A DNA stretch of 37,513 nucleotides from Alphaproteobacteria bacterium (lineage in GTDB: Bacteria > Pseudomonadota > Alphaproteobacteria > RS24): NCBI GenBank assembly GCA_022426245.1, contig JAKMDW010000021.1:1-37513 (forward strand), given 5' to 3'. The notes beneath the pieces were generated by a model. The model ran no database searches. It had not been told where the DNA came from and worked only from the letters and a program-made list of their open reading frames with translations. Below are positions 10,316-17,107 of this stretch, piece by piece. Position 1 is the stretch's first letter; each line of letters starts with the position of its first letter. The position numbers and the translations under genes were made by a program.

Positions 10316-10801
10316 ATGCGGGACATGGATATAACCCAACATTTACAGCGTAAATTTCTCATCGTCGTTGACGGCACGCCTGAAAGCCACGCTGCTTTGC
10401 GGTTTGCCGCGCGCCGTGCGCATGGCACGGGTGGCAGCGTCGCGCTATTATTGGTCATTGAACCTGAGAGCCATGACCATTGGCTGGGCGTCTCGACGCT
10501 AATGAAAGAAGAAGCCGAAATGGAGGCTGAGAAAATTCTCACCGAGTCGGCGGCGCTGGTTGAAATGCTAGGTGGCGAAAAGCCGAAAACGCATATTCGC
10601 CACGGCCAGTTGGCCGAAGAGATTGCCCGTTTGATTGATGAAGACCGTTCCATCTCGACCCTTGTCTTGGCGGCGGCGGTTGGCGGCGCAGGCCCAGGGC
10701 CGCTGGTCTCAGAAATCGGCGCGGGTAAATCAGCCGTGCATATTCCGGTGACGATTGTGCCCGGTGATTTATCAGATGATGAGATAGACGGGCTGACCTA
10801 A
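10316..10801 (+). CDS. Universal stress protein (UspA family)
   Basis: Small cytosolic protein of the universal stress / adenine-nucleotide alpha hydrolase superfamily, about 158-161 residues. The first strand and loop RKFLIVVDGTPESHAALRFAARRA matches the UspA N-terminal fold. A later glycine-rich stretch (AVGGAGPGPLVSEIGAGKSAVHIPVTIVPG) occupies the position of the usual G-x2-G-x9-G(S/T) phosphate-binding loop. The start is uncertain: ATG 10316 and ATG 10325 are both plausible, neither has a good ribosome-binding site, and ATG 10268 would add a hydrophobic leader not expected for this family. A uspA-like gene after trpS is the usual alphaproteobacterial arrangement. The exact physiological role cannot be told from sequence. 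It is convergent with the lysR gene downstream. Confidence 0.85.
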   Translation: MRDMDITQHLQRKFLIVVDGTPESHAALRFAARRAHGTGGSVALLLVIEPESHDHWLGVSTLMKEEAEMEAEKILTESAALVEMLGGEKPKTHIRHGQLAEEIARLIDEDRSISTLVLAAAVGGAGPGPLVSEIGAGKSAVHIPVTIVPGDLSDDEIDGLT

Positions 10802-10831
10802 GCTGGCATAAGCTGGCATAAGCGGCGCTTA
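10801..10831. repeat. Tandem 10-bp repeat and short hairpin between convergent uspA and lysR
   Basis: AGCTGGCATA is repeated exactly at 10801-10810 and 10811-10820. TAAGC/GCTTA around a GGC loop follows at 10819-10831 and overlaps the lysR stop codon. The hairpin is short and lacks a T-run, so it is at best a weak shared terminator. Confidence 0.45.
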
Positions 10832-11722
10832 GTTCTTATTGAGCGCGCTGATAAAGGCGTCGAGCATCTCGCTTTCTTGGTTTTTGTCGCCGCGTGTTTT
10901 GAGCCGTGCCGCACAGACCGAAAAGCGCAATGGCCCGGGGAAAGCAAAACTTTCAACATCACCATGCCCGTCTAATTGCGCGGCGCTGCGCTGCGGCACA
11001 AGCGTCAGCACATCACTTTGCCGCACCATATCAAGACAAGCGGTTTGGCTGAGCAATCGGTATTTTGGAAAATCATGCGCCTGTAAATCTGCGCCCAAAT
11101 CATCCGGCAGGGTTTGTTCAAAGAACATGTCAAAGCCGGCAATCGCCCAATCATGAGGAATAATATCCGCCAATTGGCGCGTGCCAGACAATACTTCATG
11201 GCCGCGCCGACACACCACCGCATAGGCTTCGTCAACCACCGGCGTGACCTCAAGCCGGTCGCCATAGGGCAAAGCTTTTAGCGTATTGGCGTGAATGAGC
11301 ATCAGGTCCGCGCGGCGCTCGACAATATCTTCCAATGCCTCCAAAGGCGGTTTGGTCTCGGCGCTCACCCGGCTATCGGGATATTTTTCGCGCAAGGCCA
11401 GTAGCGCCGGATGCACCAGCGTATCCAGCACAACCGGCCCGCACATTAACCGAATATGATGCTGTTCGCGCATGGCGGTTTGGCGCAAGGCTTCGGCCTC
11501 GGCCAGAAACAGTGGCACTTTTTCATAGAGCCGATGACCGGCGGCGGTTGGGCTGACGCGCCGTGTGGTGCGGTGAAACAGCTGCACATCCCATTTATGC
11601 TCCAGCGTTTTAATGCTTTTGGTCAAGGCGGCATGGGTCAGGTGCATTTCATCGGCGGCTTGCGAAAAGCTGCGCAGGCGATACACCGCCTCAAAATATT
11701 GGATTTGTCGAAGATCAAACAT
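10829..11722 (-). CDS. LysR-family transcriptional regulator
   Basis: DNA-binding transcription regulator of 297 residues, the usual LysR length. The N-terminal winged helix-turn-helix covers about residues 1-60 (FSQAADEMHLTHAALTKSIK followed by LEHKWDVQLFHRTTRRVSPT). The periplasmic-binding-protein-like effector domain runs from about residue 90 to the end (IRLMCGPVVLDTLVHPALLALREKYPDSRV at its start, broken here by description only). The effector is unknown. It is divergent from the membrane hydroxylase gene at 11810 with an 87-base gap. That is the classic arrangement for a LysR protein controlling its neighbour, so control of the hydroxylase and the following membrane protein is a reasonable inference. 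This gene and its two neighbours are not part of the conserved housekeeping order around them. Confidence 0.92.
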   Translation of the reverse strand: MFDLRQIQYFEAVYRLRSFSQAADEMHLTHAALTKSIKTLEHKWDVQLFHRTTRRVSPTAAGHRLYEKVPLFLAEAEALRQTAMREQHHIRLMCGPVVLDTLVHPALLALREKYPDSRVSAETKPPLEALEDIVERRADLMLIHANTLKALPYGDRLEVTPVVDEAYAVVCRRGHEVLSGTRQLADIIPHDWAIAGFDMFFEQTLPDDLGADLQAHDFPKYRLLSQTACLDMVRQSDVLTLVPQRSAAQLDGHGDVESFAFPGPLRFSVCAARLKTRGDKNQESEMLDAFISALNKN

Positions 11723-11760
11723 TATTAACCATAACTACATAAAACAGATGAATTATTCAA

Positions 11761-11789
11761 TTAAACTTTATTGTTGGACGGTTTATACT
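11761..11789 (+). promoter_or_regulatory. Candidate promoter for the hydroxylase gene in the lysR-divergent gap
   Basis: TTAAAC (11761-11766) and TATACT (11784-11789) are 17 bases apart, a fair sigma-70-like pair. The start codon at 11810 would follow a short leader with an AGGGAG ribosome-binding site. The AT-rich gap 11723-11809 also has CAAT/ATTG half-sites 8 bases apart (11759-11774), a possible LysR contact. Prediction only. Confidence 0.4.
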
Positions 11790-11809
11790 CGCCCGAAAGG
11801 GAGAGCATC

Positions 11810-12736
11810 ATGCAGATCGAAGAATTGATTGCGGTCAAAGTGACCTTGACTGCCATTCCGGTATTTTTTCTGGCCATTGCCATTGAGCTGCTGGCGGTAA
11901 AATTTTTCGCCAAACGCGGTAGCCTGAACGCCAAAGATGATGGCGTCAGTATTTTCATGGGTCTGTTCTCGGTCATCACCAATGGCGCGGCGGCGTTTTT
12001 GACTGTCGGCATGCTTTATTGGGCGCAAAATTATCAACTGACGGTGTTGCCGCTCACGGTCACGACTTTGGTGGCGTGTTTTGTCATTGATGATTTGCGC
12101 TATTATCTGCATCACCGGATAGCCCATCGGTGCCGCTGGCCCTGGGCGATGCATATTATCCATCACTCCAGCCGCCGTTTTTCAATGGCGGTGGCCTTGC
12201 GCCAGGGTTGGACCAAGCATTTTACCGGCACAACGGTTTTAAAAGTGCCGTTGGTGCTGGTCGGCTTTGACCCGCTTATGGTTATCTTTTGCGGTGCGCT
12301 CAATGCGGTTTATCAATTCTTCCTGCATACGGAAACCGTCGATAAAATGCCGCGCTGGTTTGAGGCCGTGTTCAACACGCCATCGCATCACCGCGTTCAT
12401 CACGGCAATAACCCGCAATATCTTGATGCCAATTATGCCGGCACGCTGATTATTTGGGACAAAATGTTTGGCACGTTCGCGGCTGAAGACGACGCCGATC
12501 GCCCCAATTACGGGCTGGTTAAGGATTTTGAGCATTATAATCCGTTCCGCATTTTCATTCACGAATATTGGGGTATTTTGAAGGACGTTATACGTCCGGG
12601 CCTGACCCCCTTGCAGCGTTTGCTTTATATCATCGCCCCGCCGGGCTGGAGCCATGACGGCTCACGCCTGACCTCAATGGATATAAAACGCCAAGCCGGT
12701 CTGCTCGATACGCCGCCACGCGCCCCTGCGGAATAA
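11810..12736 (+). CDS. Sterol desaturase / fatty acid hydroxylase family membrane protein
   Basis: Integral membrane non-haem di-iron oxygenase of the fatty acid hydroxylase superfamily, 308 residues. The histidine clusters that bind the two irons are all visible: HHRIAH (residues 101-106), HIIHHS (115-120), and HHRVHH (193-198), with an additional His at 173 and the family WDKMFGTF at 216-223. Residues 9-33 and 49-95 form the first membrane hairpins. Members hydroxylate or desaturate sterols, fatty acids, ornithine lipids, carotenoids or alkylglycerols, and the substrate here cannot be read from sequence. ATG 11810 has AGGGAG 7 bases upstream; an upstream TTG (11771) lies in the promoter region and is less likely. 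The gene is divergent from lysR and 17 bases ahead of an uncharacterised membrane protein, so these probably form a two-gene operon. Confidence 0.9.
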   Translation: MQIEELIAVKVTLTAIPVFFLAIAIELLAVKFFAKRGSLNAKDDGVSIFMGLFSVITNGAAAFLTVGMLYWAQNYQLTVLPLTVTTLVACFVIDDLRYYLHHRIAHRCRWPWAMHIIHHSSRRFSMAVALRQGWTKHFTGTTVLKVPLVLVGFDPLMVIFCGALNAVYQFFLHTETVDKMPRWFEAVFNTPSHHRVHHGNNPQYLDANYAGTLIIWDKMFGTFAAEDDADRPNYGLVKDFEHYNPFRIFIHEYWGILKDVIRPGLTPLQRLLYIIAPPGWSHDGSRLTSMDIKRQAGLLDTPPRAPAE

Positions 12737-12753
12737 GCTTAAAGACAGAAAAC

Positions 12754-13359
12754 ATGACCCATTTTGCGCTCTCTGAATTATTGATTGTTGTGATCGGCCT
12801 GTGGGCTGCGCGTCGTCTTTATGGCGCCGGCCGTGCCGCCGCCGCTTTGGGCCTCATATTGTTTTCAACCGCTGCCGCCATTGGCGCTATTCGTTTCGGC
12901 TTCGACCGCGACGGCGCGCTGATTGCCGCGCTGGCCGATATTCATCGTCTCGCCGGCAATATCGGTGGCACGGCGGCGATGATGGCCTTGGTTTACGACC
13001 TGTTGCATCGCCGCGCGCAAAGTGCGGTCTGGCAGGGGCGTTATATGGCGGCCTGTGCCGTAGCGTTGGCGCTGGCTCTGGCGTTTCCAAAACTTAGTGT
13101 GCCGCTGTTTGTTTGGTGGTCGGTCGGCTTTATCGGGCTGGTGGCGATGTCGGCTGACACGCTGGGTCGCCCATCGGGCATGGCGATGGCCATTGCCGGT
13201 CTGATGCTGGTCAATGTGGTGGTGTTCCGCCAGGCTGCATGGCTCAGCGTGTCGATGAGCTGGCATATTTTCCATGTGCTGGTGGCTGTTTGGGCCTTTG
13301 GCTTGGCTTATTTATTGGCCGTTCCTCAAGCTGCGCCACAAAATGAGGCCGCTGCGTAA
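12754..13359 (+). CDS. Polytopic membrane protein of unknown function
   Basis: I do not recognise this 201-residue protein. It is very hydrophobic with about six or seven predicted membrane spans, at roughly residues 6-22, 29-48, 56-82, 96-112, 116-134, 142-160 and 168-190. Four histidines stand out: His64 in ADIHRLAG and His85 just after span 3, and His171 and His174 in SWHIFHVLVA at the start of the last span. These could bind a metal or haem, but that is only inference. There is no signal peptide separate from the first span and no known motif. It starts 17 bases after the hydroxylase gene, so a shared transcript and a related role in membrane lipid chemistry are plausible. The ribosome-binding site is weak (AAAGACAGA). 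Confidence 0.7.
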   Translation: MTHFALSELLIVVIGLWAARRLYGAGRAAAALGLILFSTAAAIGAIRFGFDRDGALIAALADIHRLAGNIGGTAAMMALVYDLLHRRAQSAVWQGRYMAACAVALALALAFPKLSVPLFVWWSVGFIGLVAMSADTLGRPSGMAMAIAGLMLVNVVVFRQAAWLSVSMSWHIFHVLVAVWAFGLAYLLAVPQAAPQNEAAA

Positions 13360-13361
13360 AG

Positions 13362-13394
13362 CTGCTCAATCACTGCTCAATCACTGCCCAATCA
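13362..13394 (+). repeat. Three tandem copies of an 11-bp unit
   Basis: CTGCTCAATCA at 13362-13372 and 13373-13383, then CTGCCCAATCA (one change) at 13384-13394. They lie directly after the stop of the membrane protein and upstream of nfu. The unit is not palindromic. It could be a slippage product at the edge of the insert or a set of binding sites. Confidence 0.75.
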
Positions 13395-13485
13395 CTGCCG
13401 TGATAGCCGCCCCTCGTTTTTTGTCGCCAGATTGCTTATATAAAGGCTACACTTGTGCCAATCATAAAAGCTGAGGAAAGCACGC

Positions 13486-14052
13486 ATGTTTATCCAGACC
13501 GAAGACACACCCAATCCGGCCAGCCTGAAATTTTTGCCGGGCCGCGAAGTGACAGGCAGTGCGCCGCCGGTTGATTTTCCAAATCAAGATGCGGCTGAAG
13601 CCTCGCCTCTGGCCGCGGCATTGTTTGCCATTGAGGGCGTCACCTCGGTGTTTTTCGGGGCTGATTATATTGTCGTGTCAAAGCCCGAGGGGCTGGAATG
13701 GCAATTGGTAAAACCGGCCATTTTGACCGCTATTATGGAACATTTTATTGCTGAGCGCCCGCTTATGGCAGCCGGATTTACCGGCAGTGATGGGGGCGAG
13801 GCTGAGGTGGCCGAAGAGGACGCTGAAGTGGTCGCGATTATCAAACAAATTCTCGACACCCGGGTGCGGCCAGCTGTGGCGCAAGATGGTGGTGATATCG
13901 TTTTTCACGGCTTTGAAAACGGCATCGTCTCTTTGCATATGCGCGGTGCCTGCGCCGGCTGCCCGTCCGCCACGGCGACGCTGAAGCAAGGCGTTGAAAA
14001 CCTGTTGAAACATTATGTGCCTTCGGTCAGCGAAGTGCGTGCGGTTATTTAG
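13486..14052 (+). CDS. nfu: Nfu-type iron-sulphur cluster scaffold/carrier protein
   Basis: Carries iron-sulphur clusters to apo-proteins in the cytosol. The protein is 188 residues with two domains. The N-terminal Nfu domain (about 1-90) begins MFIQTEDTPNPASLKFLPG, a hallmark of the family. The C-terminal NifU-like domain (about 108-188) has the cluster-binding Cys-x-x-Cys in GACAGCPSAT. The start has a good ribosome-binding site (GAGGAAAG, 6 bases upstream). AT-rich sequence TTATATAAAG at 13436-13445 may belong to a promoter, but no convincing -35 pairs with it. Nfu after uspA is the usual alphaproteobacterial order. Here the two are split by the lysR/hydroxylase insert. rutE follows after 11 bases. 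Confidence 0.93.
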   Translation: MFIQTEDTPNPASLKFLPGREVTGSAPPVDFPNQDAAEASPLAAALFAIEGVTSVFFGADYIVVSKPEGLEWQLVKPAILTAIMEHFIAERPLMAAGFTGSDGGEAEVAEEDAEVVAIIKQILDTRVRPAVAQDGGDIVFHGFENGIVSLHMRGACAGCPSATATLKQGVENLLKHYVPSVSEVRAVI

Positions 14053-14063
14053 AGGAAACCCCT

Positions 14064-14648
14064 ATGCTTGACCAAGCGGCGCTTGATTCATTGTTCACCA
14101 AGGCGCGCAGCCATAATGATTTCGACCCGACACCGGTGCCGGAAGAAACCCTGCACGCGCTTTACGACCTGATGAAAATGGGCCCGACCAGCGCCAATTG
14201 CTGCCCGGCGCGTTTGGTTTTCGTGACCTCACAAGCGGGCAAAAAACGCCTTATGCCGTTCATCATTGAAAGCAATATTGCCAAAGTCGAAGCCGCGCCG
14301 GTGGTTGCGATTATTGCCAATGACACGAAATTTTATGACCGTATTCCCGAGCTGTTTCCGCATAATCCGGAAGCGCGCAACTGGTTCACCGGCTCCGAGG
14401 CTTTCGCGGCCGAAACGGCCATGCGCAATGGCTCCATGCAAGCGGCTTATCTGATGTTGGCGGCCCGCGCGCTCGACCTTGATGTCGGCCCGATGAGCGG
14501 GTTTGATGTGGCTGGCGTCAATCAGGAATTTTTCCCCGATGGTCAATTTGCCGCCAATCTGCTGTGCAATATCGGTCACGGGCGCGCCGAGGCGGTTTTC
14601 GAACGCCTGCCGCGCTTGGCTTTTGATGATGCCTGCAAAATCATCTGA
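14064..14648 (+). CDS. rutE: RutE-like nitroreductase (malonic semialdehyde reductase family)
   Basis: FMN-dependent nitroreductase-fold protein, 194 residues, the same length as RutE. In E. coli RutE reduces malonic semialdehyde to 3-hydroxypropionate in pyrimidine breakdown. Strong family landmarks are LMKMGPTSANCCPARLVF (about 36-53), RNWFTGSEAFAAETAMRNGS MQAAYL (about 109-134, shown with a break) and GPMSGFD (about 145-151). The start has AGAGGAAA 7 bases upstream. None of the other rut genes (rutA-D, F, G) is nearby, so its real substrate here may be another aldehyde or nitro/quinone compound. Its last 20 bases overlap the tsaB start, which points to translational coupling in the nfu-rutE-tsaB-rimI-fur run. 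Confidence 0.87.
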   Translation: MLDQAALDSLFTKARSHNDFDPTPVPEETLHALYDLMKMGPTSANCCPARLVFVTSQAGKKRLMPFIIESNIAKVEAAPVVAIIANDTKFYDRIPELFPHNPEARNWFTGSEAFAAETAMRNGSMQAAYLMLAARALDLDVGPMSGFDVAGVNQEFFPDGQFAANLLCNIGHGRAEAVFERLPRLAFDDACKII

Positions 14649-15369
14649 CGCAAGCACACCGCCGCTTATCCTCGCTTGCGATACCACACAAGGCGCATGT
14701 TCGGTTGCGCTGTGGCACGACGGCTTGCTGGCGAGGCAGCTTGAGCCCATGCAAAAAGGCCATGCCGAGGCGCTGATGCCGATGATTGAGAAACTGTTCA
14801 GCGAAAACGGGATTGAGATGAGCGCGCTTGATCGGCTTGCCGTGACGCATGGGCCGGGCACATTTACCGGCGTGCGGGTCGGCTTGTCGGCCATGCGCGG
14901 TCTGGCTCTGGCGCTGTCCATTCCGGTTAAAACCTATGGCACGCTGGCGGTTATGGCGCGGGCTTGCGACACGCAGACGCCGCTTATCGTGGCGGTCGAT
15001 GCCAAGCGCGATACATTTTACACACAAAGTTTTGCGCCAGACGGTGCGGCGCATACTGACCCGCAAGCCCTCAGTGCCGCGCAAGTCAGCACGCTGGCTG
15101 CAAGTCTTATTGCCGATACCGCCACCGATAAAGCCGACAAGATTACGCTGTGTGGCAGTGGAGCCGATATGTTGGCCGATATTTTAGTTGATGCGACCGC
15201 CTTGGTTTCACAAAGTGATGCGCCGCCTTATCCGGACGCCGCCGTGCTGGCGGCCATGGCCGCGCAAGATACCGATTGGGACGGTCTTGCGGCGGCGGAG
15301 CCGCTTTATTTGCGCCCCCCCGATGCGACCCTGCCCGACCCGACAAAACGCATAAAATGGCGGTCATAG
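14629..15369 (+). CDS. tsaB: tRNA threonylcarbamoyladenosine biosynthesis protein TsaB
   Basis: Non-catalytic partner of TsaD in the complex that makes t6A37 on ANN-decoding tRNAs. The protein is 246 residues. The actin-like fold begins LILACDTTQGACSVALW and the TsaB signature VTHGPGTFTGVRVGLSAMRG follows at about residue 70-89. The start is taken as ATG 14629 (ATG 14626 is also possible), inside the end of the rutE gene. Starts further upstream in this frame would encode peptide that is not part of the family. It is followed by rimI after 15 bases, the classic tsaB-rimI pair. Length and motifs are normal. Confidence 0.9.
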   Translation: MPAKSSDASTPPLILACDTTQGACSVALWHDGLLARQLEPMQKGHAEALMPMIEKLFSENGIEMSALDRLAVTHGPGTFTGVRVGLSAMRGLALALSIPVKTYGTLAVMARACDTQTPLIVAVDAKRDTFYTQSFAPDGAAHTDPQALSAAQVSTLAASLIADTATDKADKITLCGSGADMLADILVDATALVSQSDAPPYPDAAVLAAMAAQDTDWDGLAAAEPLYLRPPDATLPDPTKRIKWRS

Positions 15370-15384
15370 GATGGAAATCGGCGC

Positions 15385-15846
15385 ATGAAAATCGGCACAT
15401 TGAATAATGCACAAGCCTTGGCGCAGACCCATATGCTGGCCTTTGCGGCGCGCGCCGAACGCGCATGGTCGGCGCAAGAATTTGACGATTTATTGGCGCA
15501 TGAAAACATCCATGCCTTTGCAGCCGGTTCCGCCAATGCGCAAGGGTTTATACTGCTGCAAAATCTGCCCGATGGGGCGGAAATCCTCACCCTCGCCGTG
15601 CGGCCTCAAGCGCGCCGCTTGGGGCTGGCGCGGGCGTTGATAAGCCATGCCGAAAACGCACTTGGCGCGCGCCGGCTATGGCTTGAAGTGGCTGAGGATA
15701 ATGCCGCCGCGTGCGCGCTCTACGCTGTGACGGGATTTCGTGTGTCGGGGCGGCGCAGCAAATATTACAAAAGGGCTGGAAATTTCTCCGTCGATGCGCT
15801 TTTAATGGAACGAGACAGGCGGGAAGGCCAAAGCGATGAACACTAA
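15385..15846 (+). CDS. rimI: GNAT acetyltransferase, RimI type (ribosomal protein S18 alanine N-acetyltransferase)
   Basis: GNAT-fold N-acetyltransferase of 153 residues. The acetyl-CoA binding motif A is visible as LAVRPQARRLGLARALISHAE (about 72-92, shortened from Q/RxxGxG/A with the second Gly replaced by Leu-Ala). LWLEVAEDNAAACALY and GFRVSGRRSKYY follow, which is the typical RimI C-terminal half. RimI acetylates the N-terminal alanine of S18 in E. coli. The assignment rests on the fold and on its place between tsaB and fur, where alphaproteobacterial rimI sits. The last 11 bases overlap the fur start. Confidence 0.85.
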   Translation: MKIGTLNNAQALAQTHMLAFAARAERAWSAQEFDDLLAHENIHAFAAGSANAQGFILLQNLPDGAEILTLAVRPQARRLGLARALISHAENALGARRLWLEVAEDNAAACALYAVTGFRVSGRRSKYYKRAGNFSVDALLMERDRREGQSDEH

Positions 15847-16264
15847 AACATCTGATATCGAAACATTGGCGGCGAAAGCCGGTATGCGCATGACCGACCA
15901 AAGGCGCGTTATTGCCCGCGTTTTGAGCGAAGCGCAAGACCATCCCGATGTCGAGGAAGTCTATAATCGCGCCGTTGCTGAGGATGAGGCGATCTCCATC
16001 GCCACGGTTTATCGCACTGTCAGGTTGTTTGAAGAGGCCGGTATTTTGACCCGCCATGATTTTGGCGATGGCCGCGCGCGCTATGAGCCTGCGCCGGATG
16101 ACCATCACGATCATTTGATTGATATTCAATCGGGCAAAGTCATTGAATTTACCAATGATGAGATTGAGCGCTTGCAACATGAAGTGGCGGAGAGGCTGGG
16201 CTATAGGCTGGTTGACCATCGCCTTGAGCTTTATGCCGTGCCGCTTGATGCGGAAGATAATTGA
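15836..16264 (+). CDS. fur: Ferric uptake regulator family protein (Fur/Mur)
   Basis: Metal-responsive DNA-binding repressor, 142 residues. The winged helix covers about 15-85, with the recognition helix SIATVYRTVRLFEEAGIL. The dimerisation domain carries the metal ligands in DDHHDHLIDIQSGKVIEF (about 89-106), the Fur hallmark. Cys-x-x-Cys structural zinc motifs are absent, as is common in alphaproteobacterial Fur. In rhizobia this orthologue responds to manganese and is called Mur; whether this one senses Fe or Mn cannot be told here. It overlaps rimI by 11 bases. A second Fur-family gene, irr, is at the right end of the window. Confidence 0.92.
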   Translation: MNTKTSDIETLAAKAGMRMTDQRRVIARVLSEAQDHPDVEEVYNRAVAEDEAISIATVYRTVRLFEEAGILTRHDFGDGRARYEPAPDDHHDHLIDIQSGKVIEFTNDEIERLQHEVAERLGYRLVDHRLELYAVPLDAEDN

Positions 16265-16273
16265 TAAAACCCA

Positions 16274-17098
16274 ATGAAGGCCTTGCGTTTAGCGGTGCGA
16301 CTGAGCGGATTTTGTGCCGCGCTGATTATCCTGCTGCCGCCGCATCTGGTTCTCTTCGGCATGCCGCGCTTGCGCCATGGCGTGCCGCTGTTGTTTTTTC
16401 GGTTCATGATTTGGCTGATGGGTGTGCGGATTGATGTGACCGGGCCCCTGCCCAAGCGTGGCACGCTGATTGCGTCCAATCACGTCTCTTGGTTCGACAT
16501 TATGATTATCGGTGGGCTGATGCCGCTCTCATTCATCGCCAAAAGCGAGGTGAAAGCCTGGCCGTTTTTCGGGCATTTGGCGCGTCTGCATCACAGTGTT
16601 TTTGTTGACCGTCGGGTCGGGCGTCATACGCTTAAAGAGCGCGCGCAATTGGCCGAAAGATTGCGGCGCGGCGACAGCCTTGTGCTTTTTGCCGAAGGCA
16701 CATCGAGCCATGGTCTGCGCGTCCTGCCGTTTAAATCGACCTTATTCTCAGTCATTGAACATCTGAACGACATGCCCGACGGTGAAGACACAGTGCCGGT
16801 GCAGGCCATGACGTTGGCTTATACACGGGTGCATAATATCGCTATGGGGCGACGCCAACGTGTCGCTTATGGCTGGGTTGGCGATATGACCCTATTGCCG
16901 CATTTCTTTTTTATGCTGGCCGGGCCGCCGCTGACGGTAGAGATTATTTTTCACCCGCCATTGGACCATGTCGCCCGATTAAGCCGCAAGCCAATGGCGC
17001 AAATGCTGCATTATCAGGTCAGTGGTGGCCTTGAGGCGCTGGCGCGTGGTGCGCCGCATCCGGTCGCGCCCCTTGAAATGACCGGTCAAAAAAGCTAA
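16274..17098 (+). CDS. plsC: 1-acyl-sn-glycerol-3-phosphate acyltransferase (PlsC family)
   Basis: Membrane-associated acyltransferase that makes phosphatidic acid from lysophosphatidic acid. The protein is 274 residues. Residues 8-30 and 36-52 are hydrophobic, consistent with N-terminal membrane anchoring. The catalytic His-x4-Asp box is NHVSWFD (His70, Asp75). The acyl-acceptor motif appears as FAEGTSSHG (about 139-147), a variant of FPEGTRS, followed by PFKSTLF. It could alternatively act on ornithine lipids (OlsA-like), since the families overlap. It sits between fur and miaB with 9-base gaps, so it is likely co-transcribed with both. Confidence 0.88.
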   Translation: MKALRLAVRLSGFCAALIILLPPHLVLFGMPRLRHGVPLLFFRFMIWLMGVRIDVTGPLPKRGTLIASNHVSWFDIMIIGGLMPLSFIAKSEVKAWPFFGHLARLHHSVFVDRRVGRHTLKERAQLAERLRRGDSLVLFAEGTSSHGLRVLPFKSTLFSVIEHLNDMPDGEDTVPVQAMTLAYTRVHNIAMGRRQRVAYGWVGDMTLLPHFFFMLAGPPLTVEIIFHPPLDHVARLSRKPMAQMLHYQVSGGLEALARGAPHPVAPLEMTGQKS

Positions 17099-17107
17099 GG
17101 CCAAGCC

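Noticed and set aside
14503-14628. Upstream extension of tsaB into rutE
   Set aside because: The actin-like fold starts just after residue MPAKSS; earlier codons encode no family sequence and overlap rutE.
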